A stretch of DNA of 64,000 bases. Source: Clostridiaceae bacterium. GTDB taxonomy: Bacteria; Bacillota; Clostridia; Clostridiales; Clostridiaceae. Positions 27,063-36,082 of this stretch are shown here, piece after piece. How positions within the stretch are numbered: the first letter of the stretch is position 1; the number at the start of each line of letters is the position of its first letter. Under the pieces are notes generated by a model. That model did no database searches, was not told the DNA's origin, and saw nothing but the letters and a program-made list of their open reading frames with translations. Both the position numbers and the translations under genes were made by a program. Where the stretch lies: contig CABIZX010000001.1 of assembly GCA_902363375.1 (NCBI GenBank), positions 1-64,000 of the forward strand, in the 5' to 3' direction.

Positions 27063-28478
27063 TTAATAATGAAGTAGTTTTATATTTCTTTCTTCTTCTT
27101 TCATTATTAATCTTGTCTTTTCTTCTATTTCACTTGAAGCATGTTCTATTATCTGATTTTGATATCTTATATTTTCATTTAATTTCTTTAGTTGAATTTC
27201 ATACTTCTTATTTATTTGTTTTGACTTTTCTAAGCTTTCCCTTAAACTTTCATCGTTGCTTAAAGCTACTTTATTTTCTAATATATTTATACTCTTCGTC
27301 AAATCACTTAAGTATTTATCTATGTTTTGCTTTTCTAAATTTAACTTTGATATTTCATTTTCTGACTTCTGTCTTTTATCTCTCTCTGTCTTTATCCTAT
27401 TTTCATAGGTATGTATATCATTTTGAGACTTTTTATATGCCTCCTCTAAGTCATCAACCTTCTTTTGTAATTTTCTATTATCCTCTACAAGATTTTTATA
27501 TTCCTCATCTCTTTTTTCCATCTCCTGTAAAATCAAAGGATTACTTTCATGACTTGGCAAGTCTTTATCTTTTGCTACAAAACTTCCTCCATATGAATTT
27601 ACTGATGCAAATATTAATTGTCCCATTATTTCATTTTTAAGATTCTTATTTCCTTTTGTAAATTGCCATATTGTTGTACCTGCAATAAATACTAATCCTG
27701 CAGGTCCTAGAATAAATGATAGTGCACTAGTTGCTCCTGTATATACTGCAAAAGGAAGAGTTACCCCAAGAATTGTTGTAAAAATTGCATGGATTATTGT
27801 AGTTAATGCCATAAAGGCACCAAAACCTGACGCACTTAACGTTGCAATTATAGCTGTTGGCGCTCCTGCCTTCATCAATATACTTCTAATTTCTTTTCCT
27901 GTAAGCTTTTCAACATTAAAAACTTTCTTTAACTCTTCTTTGTCCTTATCACTGAGAGCCTCTACATTCTTATTTATTTCTTCTATAGTTTTCTCTGCCT
28001 CATCTTCACTTTGACTCTTAAGCTGCTTCTGAATATTATTTAATAGCTTTTCTAAATATCTTCTGTGGATTCCATCAGCCTTTTGGGCAATTGTCATATT
28101 CTCTCCAAGTTTCATATGCTTAGATACAGAATTAATAACTGTGGCTGAAATTGTATCCTCAGATGCTTCCATATTTATATCTGTTCTTTCTTTTAATACC
28201 TCTATTAACTTTTCATCTAATTTCTCTCTATCTAAGTATCTAATTTTATCTTTTTCTTCCTTTATATAATCCTCTATTCTTTTTTCCTCTACTACTTTTA
28301 CTTCTGGATTCTTTCCAAAAAGTCCACCTATCTTATTTACTAGCTTGGCTCCTTTATTTGCTACGGTTGTACCATAGCCTTTAAATACACTTCCCATAGT
28401 TACGGCTTCCAACATTGCTATATTCTCAATAATTACATCATCTTCTAAAATTTTTAATCCATCAAAAATATTCGGCAT
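27063..28478 (-). CDS. YaaW-like membrane protein with C-terminal coiled coil
   Basis: 471 residues, GAGGAG nine bases before the start. A soluble N-terminal half (to about residue 190) is followed by the region K-L-T-G-K-E-I-R-S-I-L, then a strongly hydrophobic Ala/Gly-rich block (about 206-275, with L-P-F-A-V-Y-T-G-A-T-S-A) that resembles the YaaW/UPF0174 family. Residues about 318-465 are a long charged coiled coil. The function of YaaW proteins is unknown. The start lies only 41 bases from the divergent gene at 28520, which leaves little room for two promoters. Confidence 0.6.
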   Translation of the reverse strand: MPNIFDGLKILEDDVIIENIAMLEAVTMGSVFKGYGTTVANKGAKLVNKIGGLFGKNPEVKVVEEKRIEDYIKEEKDKIRYLDREKLDEKLIEVLKERTDINMEASEDTISATVINSVSKHMKLGENMTIAQKADGIHRRYLEKLLNNIQKQLKSQSEDEAEKTIEEINKNVEALSDKDKEELKKVFNVEKLTGKEIRSILMKAGAPTAIIATLSASGFGAFMALTTIIHAIFTTILGVTLPFAVYTGATSALSFILGPAGLVFIAGTTIWQFTKGNKNLKNEIMGQLIFASVNSYGGSFVAKDKDLPSHESNPLILQEMEKRDEEYKNLVEDNRKLQKKVDDLEEAYKKSQNDIHTYENRIKTERDKRQKSENEISKLNLEKQNIDKYLSDLTKSINILENKVALSNDESLRESLEKSKQINKKYEIQLKKLNENIRYQNQIIEHASSEIEEKTRLIMKEEERNIKLLHY

Positions 28479-28519
28479 ACAACACTTCTCCTCTGCTTAT
28501 TACTTTATTAAATCATATT

Positions 28520-28939
28520 TTGTTTCAATTATATAAGTTTTTATATCTTCAGGAAAATCGATTATACGAAGAGCAAATTAAGGCTAAAGATGAGAGAATA
28601 GAGAAAACAGAAAATGTTAGAAAAAGAGAGATACTAGAAAAGTGGACTGTTTACTATCCAGATTTTGAGATAAAACCTATGGCTATAAGAGATGCTAGTA
28701 AGTTTTCTAAGAAGGAACTCTGGGAAATTGAGAGAGCTTTAATTGAGTTACATTCCCTTAAAGATTATAAGTCAGTAAGTAGAGGAAAAATAAAGGATAG
28801 TGGAAATGAATATGAGCATATAGGATTATCCCTACCATGTGGATTTCCAACCAGAATATTATATAAAATAAATAATAATTCAGTAAAAAGGGTTACAATA
28901 GAAAAGATTTATAAGCATAACGAGAGATTTTATAATTAA
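28520..28939 (+). CDS. RelE-like fold protein, probably 5'-truncated
   Basis: The only candidate start is TTG 28520, with no ribosome binding site, and it lies where the promoter of the divergent 27063 gene should be. Of the 139 residues, the first 45 are coiled coil and the last 80 end with G-F-P-T-R-I-L-Y-K-I, then V-T-I-E-K-I-Y-K-H-N-E-R-F-Y. That ending has the beta-strand pattern of RelE/HigB-type ribonucleases (R-x-x-Y-x-I-x, then I-x-x-I-x-x-H-x-E). It could be a remnant of a longer fusion protein left after a rearrangement, or a small toxin-like protein. Function uncertain. Confidence 0.45.
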   Translation: MFQLYKFLYLQENRLYEEQIKAKDERIEKTENVRKREILEKWTVYYPDFEIKPMAIRDASKFSKKELWEIERALIELHSLKDYKSVSRGKIKDSGNEYEHIGLSLPCGFPTRILYKINNNSVKRVTIEKIYKHNERFYN

Positions 28940-29017
28940 TTTTAAAAAATTAAATGTGAGAAGCTAAAATAGTCTAATAAAGCAAAAAAAACTAAGGAGT
29001 ATATTCCTAATTTAAAT

Positions 29018-29809
29018 TTGTCAGAAACTGATTATGTTAATGATATTGATAGTGCATCAATTGAAAGTTTTCAAAGTGTGGAATATAAGGAATTAATAGA
29101 TAAGATATCAAGAATAATAAAACTTAATAAAGTAAGCAATATATTACTTTGGGTCATATTATTGATAGCACAACCAGGATTTTCTATTTTCCCTATTGTA
29201 GGTATTATTTTAAAAGTAATTTTGCGTACTAAAGGCAAAATAGATCTCCAATATATAATAGAAGATGGACTAGAAGATGAATATAAAAAGAAATTAGGAA
29301 TATGGTTATCTTTAAATAATTGTGATAGTATGTGGCAAATTGTTCAAGAAGCTTCTGTGAGCAACACTAAGGTTAATGCAGGAGCATCAAGAAATATTAA
29401 TAGAAAACTATTTAAATTTACAAAGAAAACCCCTTTCTATATATCAACCAATATTGAGATAATTCAAGTAATACTTAAGAAGGAAAAATTAATCTTTTTA
29501 CCAGATAAAATACTAATTATTAGAGGTAGTAAGGTTGGCGCTATAAATTATGATAGTATATCTATTGATATTTATAATGTAAGATTTATAGAAAGTGAAA
29601 GGGTGTCCAAAGATGCTAAAATTATTGATTATACATGGCAATTCGTAAATAAAAATGGAACACCAGATAGAAGATTTAAAAATAATAGACAGCTTCCTAT
29701 TTGTCTATACTCTGATATAAGAATTACTTCACCGGAAGGATTAAATGTAGAAATTCAATGTTCTAATTTAGAAATTGCTAAGAAGTTTGAAGAGGTAATT
29801 GCCAATTAA
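29018..29809 (+). CDS. uncharacterised membrane protein, possibly missing its N-terminus
   Basis: The frame is open from 28973 to the stop at 29809, but the first usable start is TTG 29018, 18 bases after AAGGAG, too far for a normal site. The product has a hydrophobic segment around residues 44-70 and a soluble mixed alpha/beta C-terminal half with several W and aromatic residues. I recognise no family. The missing start and its position right after another damaged gene suggest the original N-terminus was lost. Confidence 0.5.
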   Translation: MSETDYVNDIDSASIESFQSVEYKELIDKISRIIKLNKVSNILLWVILLIAQPGFSIFPIVGIILKVILRTKGKIDLQYIIEDGLEDEYKKKLGIWLSLNNCDSMWQIVQEASVSNTKVNAGASRNINRKLFKFTKKTPFYISTNIEIIQVILKKEKLIFLPDKILIIRGSKVGAINYDSISIDIYNVRFIESERVSKDAKIIDYTWQFVNKNGTPDRRFKNNRQLPICLYSDIRITSPEGLNVEIQCSNLEIAKKFEEVIAN

Positions 29810-29842
29810 GTTTATGTTAAGGAAAAAGGGATTTACTTTATA

Positions 29843-30193
29843 ATGGGAATACTAATTGAGCATTTTTCTGGAAAATTTCCAACATGGATATCTCCAGTAC
29901 AAGTAAAAATATTACCTATATCTAATAAATTTAATAATTACTTTGAGAAAGTTAAAAATAAATTAAGTGAAAATGGAATAAGAGCTGAACTTGATTATAG
30001 AGATGAAAAAATAGGATATAAAATTAGAGAGGCTAGAAATGAAAGATTACCATATATAATTGTTATCGGAGAAAAAGAAGAAAAAGATAATAAAATCTCA
30101 TTACGTAGTAGAAAAAGTGGTGAGGAAGGAATAGTAGAGTTAGATAATTTTATAGAGAGAATTAATCTCGAAGTTATAAATAGAGAATTATAG
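29843..30193 (+). CDS. stand-alone anticodon-binding domain of threonyl-tRNA synthetase
   Basis: 116 residues that match the last domain of bacterial ThrRS from its first residue: G-I-L-I-E-H-F-S-G-K-F-P-T-W, then P-V-Q-V-K-I-L-P-I-S, then A-E-L-D-Y-R-D-E-K-I-G-Y-K-I-R-E-A and I-S-L-R-S-R-K-S-G. The catalytic and editing domains are absent upstream. The upstream purine-rich AAGGAAAAAGGG is a weak ribosome binding site. It may be a fragment left from a duplicated thrS, or a real free-standing tRNA-Thr-binding protein. Key anticodon-loop residues look conserved, which favours recent origin or retained function. Confidence 0.7.
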   Translation: MGILIEHFSGKFPTWISPVQVKILPISNKFNNYFEKVKNKLSENGIRAELDYRDEKIGYKIREARNERLPYIIVIGEKEEKDNKISLRSRKSGEEGIVELDNFIERINLEVINREL

Positions 30194-30221
30194 AAATAGT
30201 TATCATAAAGTGGTGAAACAA

Positions 30222-31061
30222 ATGAGAGAGTTATCAAACTTATTTAAGCCTATAACTAACCATACATTAAATAAATCGGATACCTATTTAGAAATTGAAC
30301 CTTGTGATGATTTAAAGTCATACATAAGATGCTTTTGGGGAAGTCCAGTGCCATATATAAATAAGGAATCAATTGTAGTCAATGATAGAGATAATATTGT
30401 AATTCCAGATTGTTGTATGGATATAATTTTTGATATAGATTATAGCAATAATAAAGTAAATAATCTTTTCTGTAATATAAATGATGCTCCTTTTTATACA
30501 GAAGAGATTACAACAAGAGCATTAGTTTCTACTTTTGGTATACGTTTTAATTTTTGGACTACATATTTATTTGCAGATGATAAGCTACCTAAAAGGTGTA
30601 ATGAATTCGCAAATGTAGACCAACATTTTGTAAGTTTAAGAAAAGATATTGAAGATATAATTATAAATCATCCTAAAATTGAAGAAAGAATATATTACGT
30701 AGAAAAATTATTAATAAAAAAGTTACTTAATAAGAGACTAAATGATAATTTACTAAATGGAGTATATCATATTTTAAAATCTAAGGGGGTAACTACTATC
30801 TCTGAAGTTAGCAACTATACTTCCATCAGCTCGAGACAATTGGAACGAGTATTTAAAGAGTATATTGGAATATCTCCTAAAAAGTGTTGCAGTTTAGTTA
30901 GATATCAAAATGTTTGGAAAGATTTAGCCTTTAGTAGAGAATTTAATCCCAGCAATATTGCCTATAATTATGGGTATTCTGATCAAGCTCATATGATAAA
31001 TGACTTTAAAAAGTATCATGGAAGTACTCCAATGAAAGCTATAAAAGATTTAAATAAATAA
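30222..31061 (+). CDS. AraC-family regulator
   Basis: 279 residues from ATG 30222 with GTGGTG six bases upstream. The C-terminal 100 residues hold the AraC double helix-turn-helix (I-S-S-R-Q-L-E-R-V-F-K-E-Y-I-G-I-S-P-K, then I-A-Y-N-Y-G-Y-S-D-Q-A-H-M-I-N-D-F-K). The N-terminal half begins with an E-P-x-x-x-L-x-x-Y-I-x-x-F-W-G motif typical of the DUF6597 group (AraC proteins with an effector domain of unknown ligand). Its target may be the toroid protein downstream. Confidence 0.8.
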   Translation: MRELSNLFKPITNHTLNKSDTYLEIEPCDDLKSYIRCFWGSPVPYINKESIVVNDRDNIVIPDCCMDIIFDIDYSNNKVNNLFCNINDAPFYTEEITTRALVSTFGIRFNFWTTYLFADDKLPKRCNEFANVDQHFVSLRKDIEDIIINHPKIEERIYYVEKLLIKKLLNKRLNDNLLNGVYHILKSKGVTTISEVSNYTSISSRQLERVFKEYIGISPKKCCSLVRYQNVWKDLAFSREFNPSNIAYNYGYSDQAHMINDFKKYHGSTPMKAIKDLNK

Positions 31062-31136
31062 GATGTCGTATTTTTGCAATACAAACTAAGCTCAATAGCT
31101 TAACATTGTTTGTGAATAAAGCTTGTGAGGTGTATT

Positions 31137-32048
31137 ATGAAAAAATTAAATTTAAGTCAATTAGAAAGTATTGAGGCTCATATATTTAATAATGGTAGAG
31201 ATATTGAAAAAGCAAAATGGAATTATCTTTTTAATAAGGGAAGTAAAGAGGATATAGTGTTAGAGCTACTAAAATATCAAAATGGGGATGGAGGCTTTGG
31301 AAGAGGATTAGAGGCAGATATGCTATTACCAGCATCAACAAGCATAGCATCTACTGAAGCTATTTTTATCGCATATAATTATGACCTTAATTGTGAAGAA
31401 GCGTGGTTTAAAAAATTATTAAAGTATTTTGAAAATACAATTCAAGATACTCCATCCTTTTGGGAGAAAGCGCCAAAGGAAGTAGATGACTTTCCACATG
31501 CACCATGGTGGACATATACTACAGATACAAAGTTTACACCGAATCCTTGTGCTGTAATTGCTTCAGCCTTTATTAAGTACGGTGATAATAAGCAAAAGAG
31601 ACTAGGAAATAAAATTGCAGCTAAGTGTATAGATTTTTTGAATAGTAATTTAGAATGCTCTGACCATGACTGCTATTGTCTACAAGAATTATTTATAATT
31701 TTAAAAGAATTAAATTCAAATTTAGTTGATGACGTAACCATTAACTCTATGGAAAGAAGAATATTAGAATGCCTTTGCATTGATGAAAACAGATGGACAG
31801 AATATGTACCTCAACCTTTAGATTTAGTATCTTCACCAGATTCACAGTGGCATAGATTAGTGGAATCTTTTATAGAAAAGAATTTTTCATTTTGGCTTAA
31901 CACTTTGAAGAATGAAGGCTTTTGGCGACCTAATTTTTCATGGGGAACAGATAGTGAGATATCTAGCAGAGTTACAGAAATTTGGAGTTGCCACATGGCT
32001 GTGAAAAGAGTAAAGATTTTTAAAGATTTTGGATTAGTAGAGATATAA
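31137..32048 (+). CDS. terpenoid-cyclase/prenyltransferase-like alpha-toroid protein
   Basis: 303 residues from ATG 31137; the GTG at 31125 belongs to the upstream GTGAGGTG. Contains the repeat motifs Q-N-x-D-G-G-F-G-R-G-L-E near residue 60 and W-R-P-N-F-S-W-G near the end, plus P-x-P-W-W-T-Y in the middle; these match the alpha/alpha-toroid fold shared by squalene cyclases and prenyltransferase beta subunits. The catalytic DXDD of cyclases is not seen, so no enzymatic role is claimed. Confidence 0.65.
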   Translation: MKKLNLSQLESIEAHIFNNGRDIEKAKWNYLFNKGSKEDIVLELLKYQNGDGGFGRGLEADMLLPASTSIASTEAIFIAYNYDLNCEEAWFKKLLKYFENTIQDTPSFWEKAPKEVDDFPHAPWWTYTTDTKFTPNPCAVIASAFIKYGDNKQKRLGNKIAAKCIDFLNSNLECSDHDCYCLQELFIILKELNSNLVDDVTINSMERRILECLCIDENRWTEYVPQPLDLVSSPDSQWHRLVESFIEKNFSFWLNTLKNEGFWRPNFSWGTDSEISSRVTEIWSCHMAVKRVKIFKDFGLVEI

Positions 32049-32072
32049 TAAAACTTAATCAGTAGTATAAAG

Positions 32073-32120
32073 GTGGAGAGCAGATAGAGTTGTATTTAAA
32101 TAAATCTATCTACTCTCCAT
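32073..32120. terminator. hairpin terminator, copy 2 of the dispersed repeat
   Basis: GTGGAGAGCAGATAGAGTT (from 32073) pairs with AAATCTATCTACTCTCCAT (32102-32120). The right arm shares 17 identical bases with the hairpin at 10422-10476. It ends the toroid gene and, on the other strand, the decayed gene at 32110-32563. Confidence 0.65.
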
Positions 32121-32563
32121 TTAAAATTTATAAAGTAGAGTTGCTTTCTATATCTATCATTAAAACATCCAAGTTCGAAAGGTAATCTGTTAACAAATAA
32201 TAATCTTTCCATAATAATATCATAATTATAAGAATTAAATATAATTCTATTATAATCATTATAATGAAGTTTAATAGAATTGATTAATGGTAATTAATAC
32301 TTAGTAAATCCTCATTGGTAATTTGACTATTATAATAGATCATTAAATATCGAATATAGCTTTAAAATTCACCGTAGGCAGCGAAGTATAGTCTACTGAT
32401 TATTTCATAATCTAGATATTTTAATGATGTACATGAACTACTATAGCTATCCATATAGTTATAGGCAGGTGAAAGTTTGTCCAATTTGTCTTCTATAGTC
32501 ATTAATCATATTTACTATACTTATTGAGCTACCGTTTCCTATTAATAAATATAAATTTTTCAT
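32110..32563 (-). pseudogene. decayed gene beginning MKNLYLLIGNG
   Basis: On the minus strand, a GGGG ribosome binding site precedes ATG 32563. The product reads M-K-N-L-Y-L-L-I-G-N-G-S-S-I-S-I-V and stops after 35 codons. A shift of one base continues Y-N-Y-M-D-S-Y to a further stop, then an in-frame run N-S-I-K-L-H-Y-N-D-Y follows another stop. The N-terminal L-x-x-G-N-G resembles the start of SIR2-like or related proteins of phage-defence loci, but the identity is unsure. It is the only coding remnant in the 32049-32743 gap; 32564-32694 is AT-rich sequence holding nothing I recognise. Confidence 0.5.
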
Positions 32564-32694
32564 GATTTTCCCCAATAAAATAAACCGGAAATAGCCATGT
32601 GCTATTATTATATGTTGAGAATGTATTAGTTGTGTGTGAAACTGTATAAATTGATATATTATTTATCGTTGAGAAGATATATCTGATGAAAGAA

Positions 32695-32740
32695 AAAAAG
32701 ATTTAAGGCTATTGTAGTAATACATGCCTTAAATCTTTTT
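32695..32740 (-). terminator. terminator of the fused ABC transporter gene
   Basis: AAAAAGATTTAAGGC (32695-32709) and GCCTTAAATCTTTTT (32726-32740) are perfectly complementary, just after the minus-strand stop. Confidence 0.85.
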
Positions 32741-32743
32741 ATA

Positions 32744-35119
32744 TTATTCTGTACGTAAGGATTCTACAGGATTTTTCTTTGCTGCCATTTTTGCAGGTAT
32801 AGCACCACCAAGTAAAGTTAATGAAACGCTTATAATTATGAGAAGTATAGCATGAATTGGATCAAGTTTTGCCACACCTTCAAGATCGGTTAAATTTTTA
32901 AGTATGTTGTTTATAGGGAATGTTAATAGGTATGATATTAATATTCCAAGTAAACCTGAGAAAGAACCTATTATAAAGGTTTCAGCATTAAATACACGAG
33001 TAATGTCTTTCTTTCTTGCACCTAAGGCCCTTAAAACACCGATTTCCTTTGTCCTTTCTAATACAGAGATGTATGTTATTATTCCAATCATAATAAGAGA
33101 TACAACTAGTGATATTGCAGCAAAGGCAATTAAAACAAGGGTTATTGAATCCATAATACCACCAGATAAGTCTGTAAATGTAGCCGCTAGATCTGTATAT
33201 AGTATAGAATCTTCAATAGCTTTTTCATCATTCCAAGCATTTAAGTAATCTAATACACTGTCTTTTGTACTAAAATCCTTAGGATAAAGAGTGATGGCGA
33301 ATGGAGTAGAAGTAGCACCTAATTGAGCTAGGACATCATCCTTTGTAACATTAGGAGTGCTATTAGCCCCACTCATTGCAGCCATTGGATTAGATGGCAT
33401 ACCATTGCTAGCAGCACCTGAGAATGGCTTTCCAGTTAATACATTATAATTAGCATCTTGTTGAGCCTTAACAATTTCGGAATCTTTAGCATTATCGATA
33501 AAGTATTGTGATAGCTCATCGGAATAAGAAAGTCCAGGTGAAAGAATTTCTAGTTTTGAATCTTTACTAGAACGAACTATACCAGCAATTTTAACAGTTA
33601 TAGTATTGTCACTGTTATAAATATCCATAAGATTTTCTGGAGTTCCGTTTATTGTAAAAATATTACCTACTTGTTTATAGTAATCATTATTTAATACTAC
33701 CTTAAATTCCTTATTTACAATGTCATTAAAGTTTATAGTATCAGCCTTAGAATCTAGACCTAAGGCCTCTAGCATAGAAATATTAAGTCTATTATACTTA
33801 TCTACAATAAGGACAAGTTCTGTCTTATCCTTTGGATAAGCTCCAGCTAATAGATCATAATTACTTTCAAGATAACTTTTATTATTAAGATTTAAGTTAC
33901 TTGGATAGGATGTAAAGTTAATTAAAGATGTATTTACTGGAGTTGCAACTTTACCATCGGATTTTAAAAGATTCATATTAACAAGTCTTGTATATGATAA
34001 TCCGGAGAGTAATGATGTATCAATATTTTCAATGTACTTTATGTATTCATCAGTAAATTTATTTGTATGCTCTAAACTATTCTCGCTAGGATCATAAGGA
34101 TAAATGTAATCAACAGCTGGATATTGATTTTCATTTACAGAATTAGCAACCAATTCTTTATGTTGCTCTCTCATTGCTTCCATATCAACCTCAGCAGTTT
34201 TTTGATTAATCATTATTGGAAAACCTGATAATGTGGTATTTTCAAATTCATCAATTTGTTCATCAAATCCATTTGATAATGAAAGAATTAAAGCAATACC
34301 AATTATACCTATACTAGATGCAAAAGCAGTAAGTGCTGTTCTCCACTTTTTTGTAGATATATTTTTACCAGATAGTTTTAGGGCAGTAAGAAAGCTCATG
34401 CTTGTTTTCTTAAGTTCATAACTAGAGCTATCTAGCTCATCATAGAATGGATTACTATCAGACTTGATTTCTCCATCTCTAAATTCAACAATTCTATCAG
34501 CATAATCATGAGCTAGTTCTGGATTATGAGTTACCATAACAACAAGTTTATCCTTGGAGATTTCCTTAATTAGCTCCATGATTTGTATACTTGTATTAGT
34601 ATCTAAAGCACCAGTAGGTTCATCAGCTAAGATTATATCAGGGTCATTGGCTAAAGCACGAGCTATAGCAACTCTTTGCATTTGTCCACCTGATAATTGA
34701 TTAGGCTTTTTATGAACGTGATCTTTTAAGCCTACTTTATCTAATACTTCAAGGGCTTTTTTATGCTTCTCAGATGCAGAGACACCACTAAGAGTCATTC
34801 CCATCTCAACATTATCCACTATACTTAAGTGACCAATTAAGTTATAGCTTTGAAATATGAAACCAACACTATTATTTCTATAGGCATCCCAATCAGAGTC
34901 TTTAAAGTTCTTTGTGGACTTACCATTAATAATTAAATCACCTTCATCGTATTGATCAAGCCCACCTACAACATTTAGGCATGTTGTTTTTCCGGAACCA
35001 CTTGGTCCAAGAATTGCAACAAATTCAGATTCTCTAAATTTTAAACTTACTCCATCCAGTGCAACTTGAGTAAATTCACCAGTGGTGTAACTTTTAAATA
35101 TATTTTTTAGTTCTAACAT
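32744..35119 (-). CDS. fused ABC ATPase-permease (MacB-like single polypeptide)
   Basis: 791 residues, GGAGGAG before ATG. Residues 1-230 are the ATPase (Walker A G-P-S-G-S-G-K-T-T, signature L-S-G-G-Q-M-Q-R, Walker [13 protein letters not shown]). A transmembrane helix follows near 265-285, a 370-residue extracellular domain with a Gly/Ser/Ala/Met-rich loop around 590, and three C-terminal FtsX helices (about 655-785). It works as a dimer. The operon is divergent from a two-component system with direct repeats between, so it probably exports or senses an antimicrobial or cell-wall compound under that control. Confidence 0.9.
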   Translation of the reverse strand: MLELKNIFKSYTTGEFTQVALDGVSLKFRESEFVAILGPSGSGKTTCLNVVGGLDQYDEGDLIINGKSTKNFKDSDWDAYRNNSVGFIFQSYNLIGHLSIVDNVEMGMTLSGVSASEKHKKALEVLDKVGLKDHVHKKPNQLSGGQMQRVAIARALANDPDIILADEPTGALDTNTSIQIMELIKEISKDKLVVMVTHNPELAHDYADRIVEFRDGEIKSDSNPFYDELDSSSYELKKTSMSFLTALKLSGKNISTKKWRTALTAFASSIGIIGIALILSLSNGFDEQIDEFENTTLSGFPIMINQKTAEVDMEAMREQHKELVANSVNENQYPAVDYIYPYDPSENSLEHTNKFTDEYIKYIENIDTSLLSGLSYTRLVNMNLLKSDGKVATPVNTSLINFTSYPSNLNLNNKSYLESNYDLLAGAYPKDKTELVLIVDKYNRLNISMLEALGLDSKADTINFNDIVNKEFKVVLNNDYYKQVGNIFTINGTPENLMDIYNSDNTITVKIAGIVRSSKDSKLEILSPGLSYSDELSQYFIDNAKDSEIVKAQQDANYNVLTGKPFSGAASNGMPSNPMAAMSGANSTPNVTKDDVLAQLGATSTPFAITLYPKDFSTKDSVLDYLNAWNDEKAIEDSILYTDLAATFTDLSGGIMDSITLVLIAFAAISLVVSLIMIGIITYISVLERTKEIGVLRALGARKKDITRVFNAETFIIGSFSGLLGILISYLLTFPINNILKNLTDLEGVAKLDPIHAILLIIISVSLTLLGGAIPAKMAAKKNPVESLRTE

Positions 35120-35162
35120 TATGCTCCTCCTTTACCTTTGACTTTTATCATTGTAAAATCGT

Positions 35163-35222
35163 AATATGAACCTAATATGAATTATAGACTGAAAATAAGC
35201 TTTTATTTCTAAAGTTCATATT
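35163..35222. promoter_or_regulatory. TTCATATT repeats, probable response-regulator sites
   Basis: On the minus strand TTCATATT occurs twice exactly 11 bases apart (35163-35170 and 35174-35181 read as AATATGAA on the plus strand), upstream of a TACAAT for the ABC gene. A third TTCATATT lies on the plus strand at 35215-35222, facing the two-component genes. The 11-base period fits an OmpR-family dimer. Confidence 0.6.
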
Positions 35223-35240
35223 TAATTAATATAATTAGAG

Positions 35241-35385
35241 TTCTAACCTTCAGCTGGAGTAAAGATTCCCTCTGAAGGTTAGAAATTGTTATCCAGGGAC
35301 GTAGCAGCTCTTAATTTCTGATTTTAAAAAAGGAGGATTTAGAGCTGGTAGTCATCGGGTTAAATAGCTATATATATCATAGATA
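35241..35385 (+). other. structured leader before the response regulator
   Basis: A perfect 13-base stem TTCTAACCTTCAG (35241-35253) with CTGAAGGTTAGAA (35272-35284), followed by AGCTCT/AGAGCT pairing (about 35306-35346) around an A-rich loop. It does not match a riboswitch class I can recognise. It may be an attenuator or a protein-binding leader. Confidence 0.4.
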
Positions 35386-35404
35386 ATAAATTGAGGTGAT
35401 AATA

Positions 35405-36082
35405 TTGTTTAATATACTTATTGTTGAAGATGATATAAATTTAAGAAAACTCATATCTGCCACTTTAAAACAGAATGGATACAATTCATTAACGGCTGAA
35501 GATGGTGAGAGGGCACTGGAAGTTATTGACAAGGAGCAGGTTGATTTAGTAATATCTGATATAATGATGCCTAATCTTGATGGATATGGTCTAGTAAAAG
35601 CTTTAAGAGATTCAGGATATGACATGCCAGTACTTATAACTACAGCTAAAGAAATGTTTGAAGATAAAAGAAAAGGCTTTAATGTCGGAGCTGATGACTA
35701 TATGGTAAAACCTATTGATATAAATGAGATGATATTAAGAGTAGGTGCTCTTTTAAGAAGAGCCAAGATTTCTAATGAACATAAATTAGTTATCGGGGGT
35801 ATTATCCTAGACTATGATTCCATATCTGTAAATAGAAATGGGGAAAGTATAACTTTACCTAAGAAGGAGTTTTATCTACTTTTTAAATTACTATCTTATC
35901 CTAATGTTATATTTACAAGAAGGCAATTATTAGATGAGATATGGGGTATGGACAATGAAGTTGATGAGCGGACAGTAGATGTGCACATTAAAAGATTAAG
36001 AGAAAGATATGAGAATTGTGAGGAGTTTGAGATTATTACAGTTCGTGGCCTTGGATATAAGGCAGTTAGAAGGATATCATGA
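35405..36082 (+). CDS. OmpR-family response regulator
   Basis: 225 residues. I chose TTG 35405 because GAGGTG lies five bases upstream; the GTG at 35396 overlaps that site. Receiver acidic pair E8-D9-D10, phospho-acceptor D52 in I-S-D-I-M-M-P-N, and a C-terminal winged helix ending V-R-G-L-G-Y-K. The last four bases overlap the kinase gene start. It is expected to act on the TTCATATT repeats and to control the divergent ABC transporter. Confidence 0.9.
   Translation: MFNILIVEDDINLRKLISATLKQNGYNSLTAEDGERALEVIDKEQVDLVISDIMMPNLDGYGLVKALRDSGYDMPVLITTAKEMFEDKRKGFNVGADDYMVKPIDINEMILRVGALLRRAKISNEHKLVIGGIILDYDSISVNRNGESITLPKKEFYLLFKLLSYPNVIFTRRQLLDEIWGMDNEVDERTVDVHIKRLRERYENCEEFEIITVRGLGYKAVRRIS

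Noticed and set aside
27113..27640. Plus-strand ORF of 175 codons with many F, L, Y and S
   Set aside because: Antisense to the coiled-coil end of the 27063 gene; composition is the mirror of K/E-rich sequence and it has no ribosome binding site.
35241..35385. Known riboswitch (c-di-GMP, THF, ydaO) in the leader
   Set aside because: None of the conserved core motifs of these classes is present.
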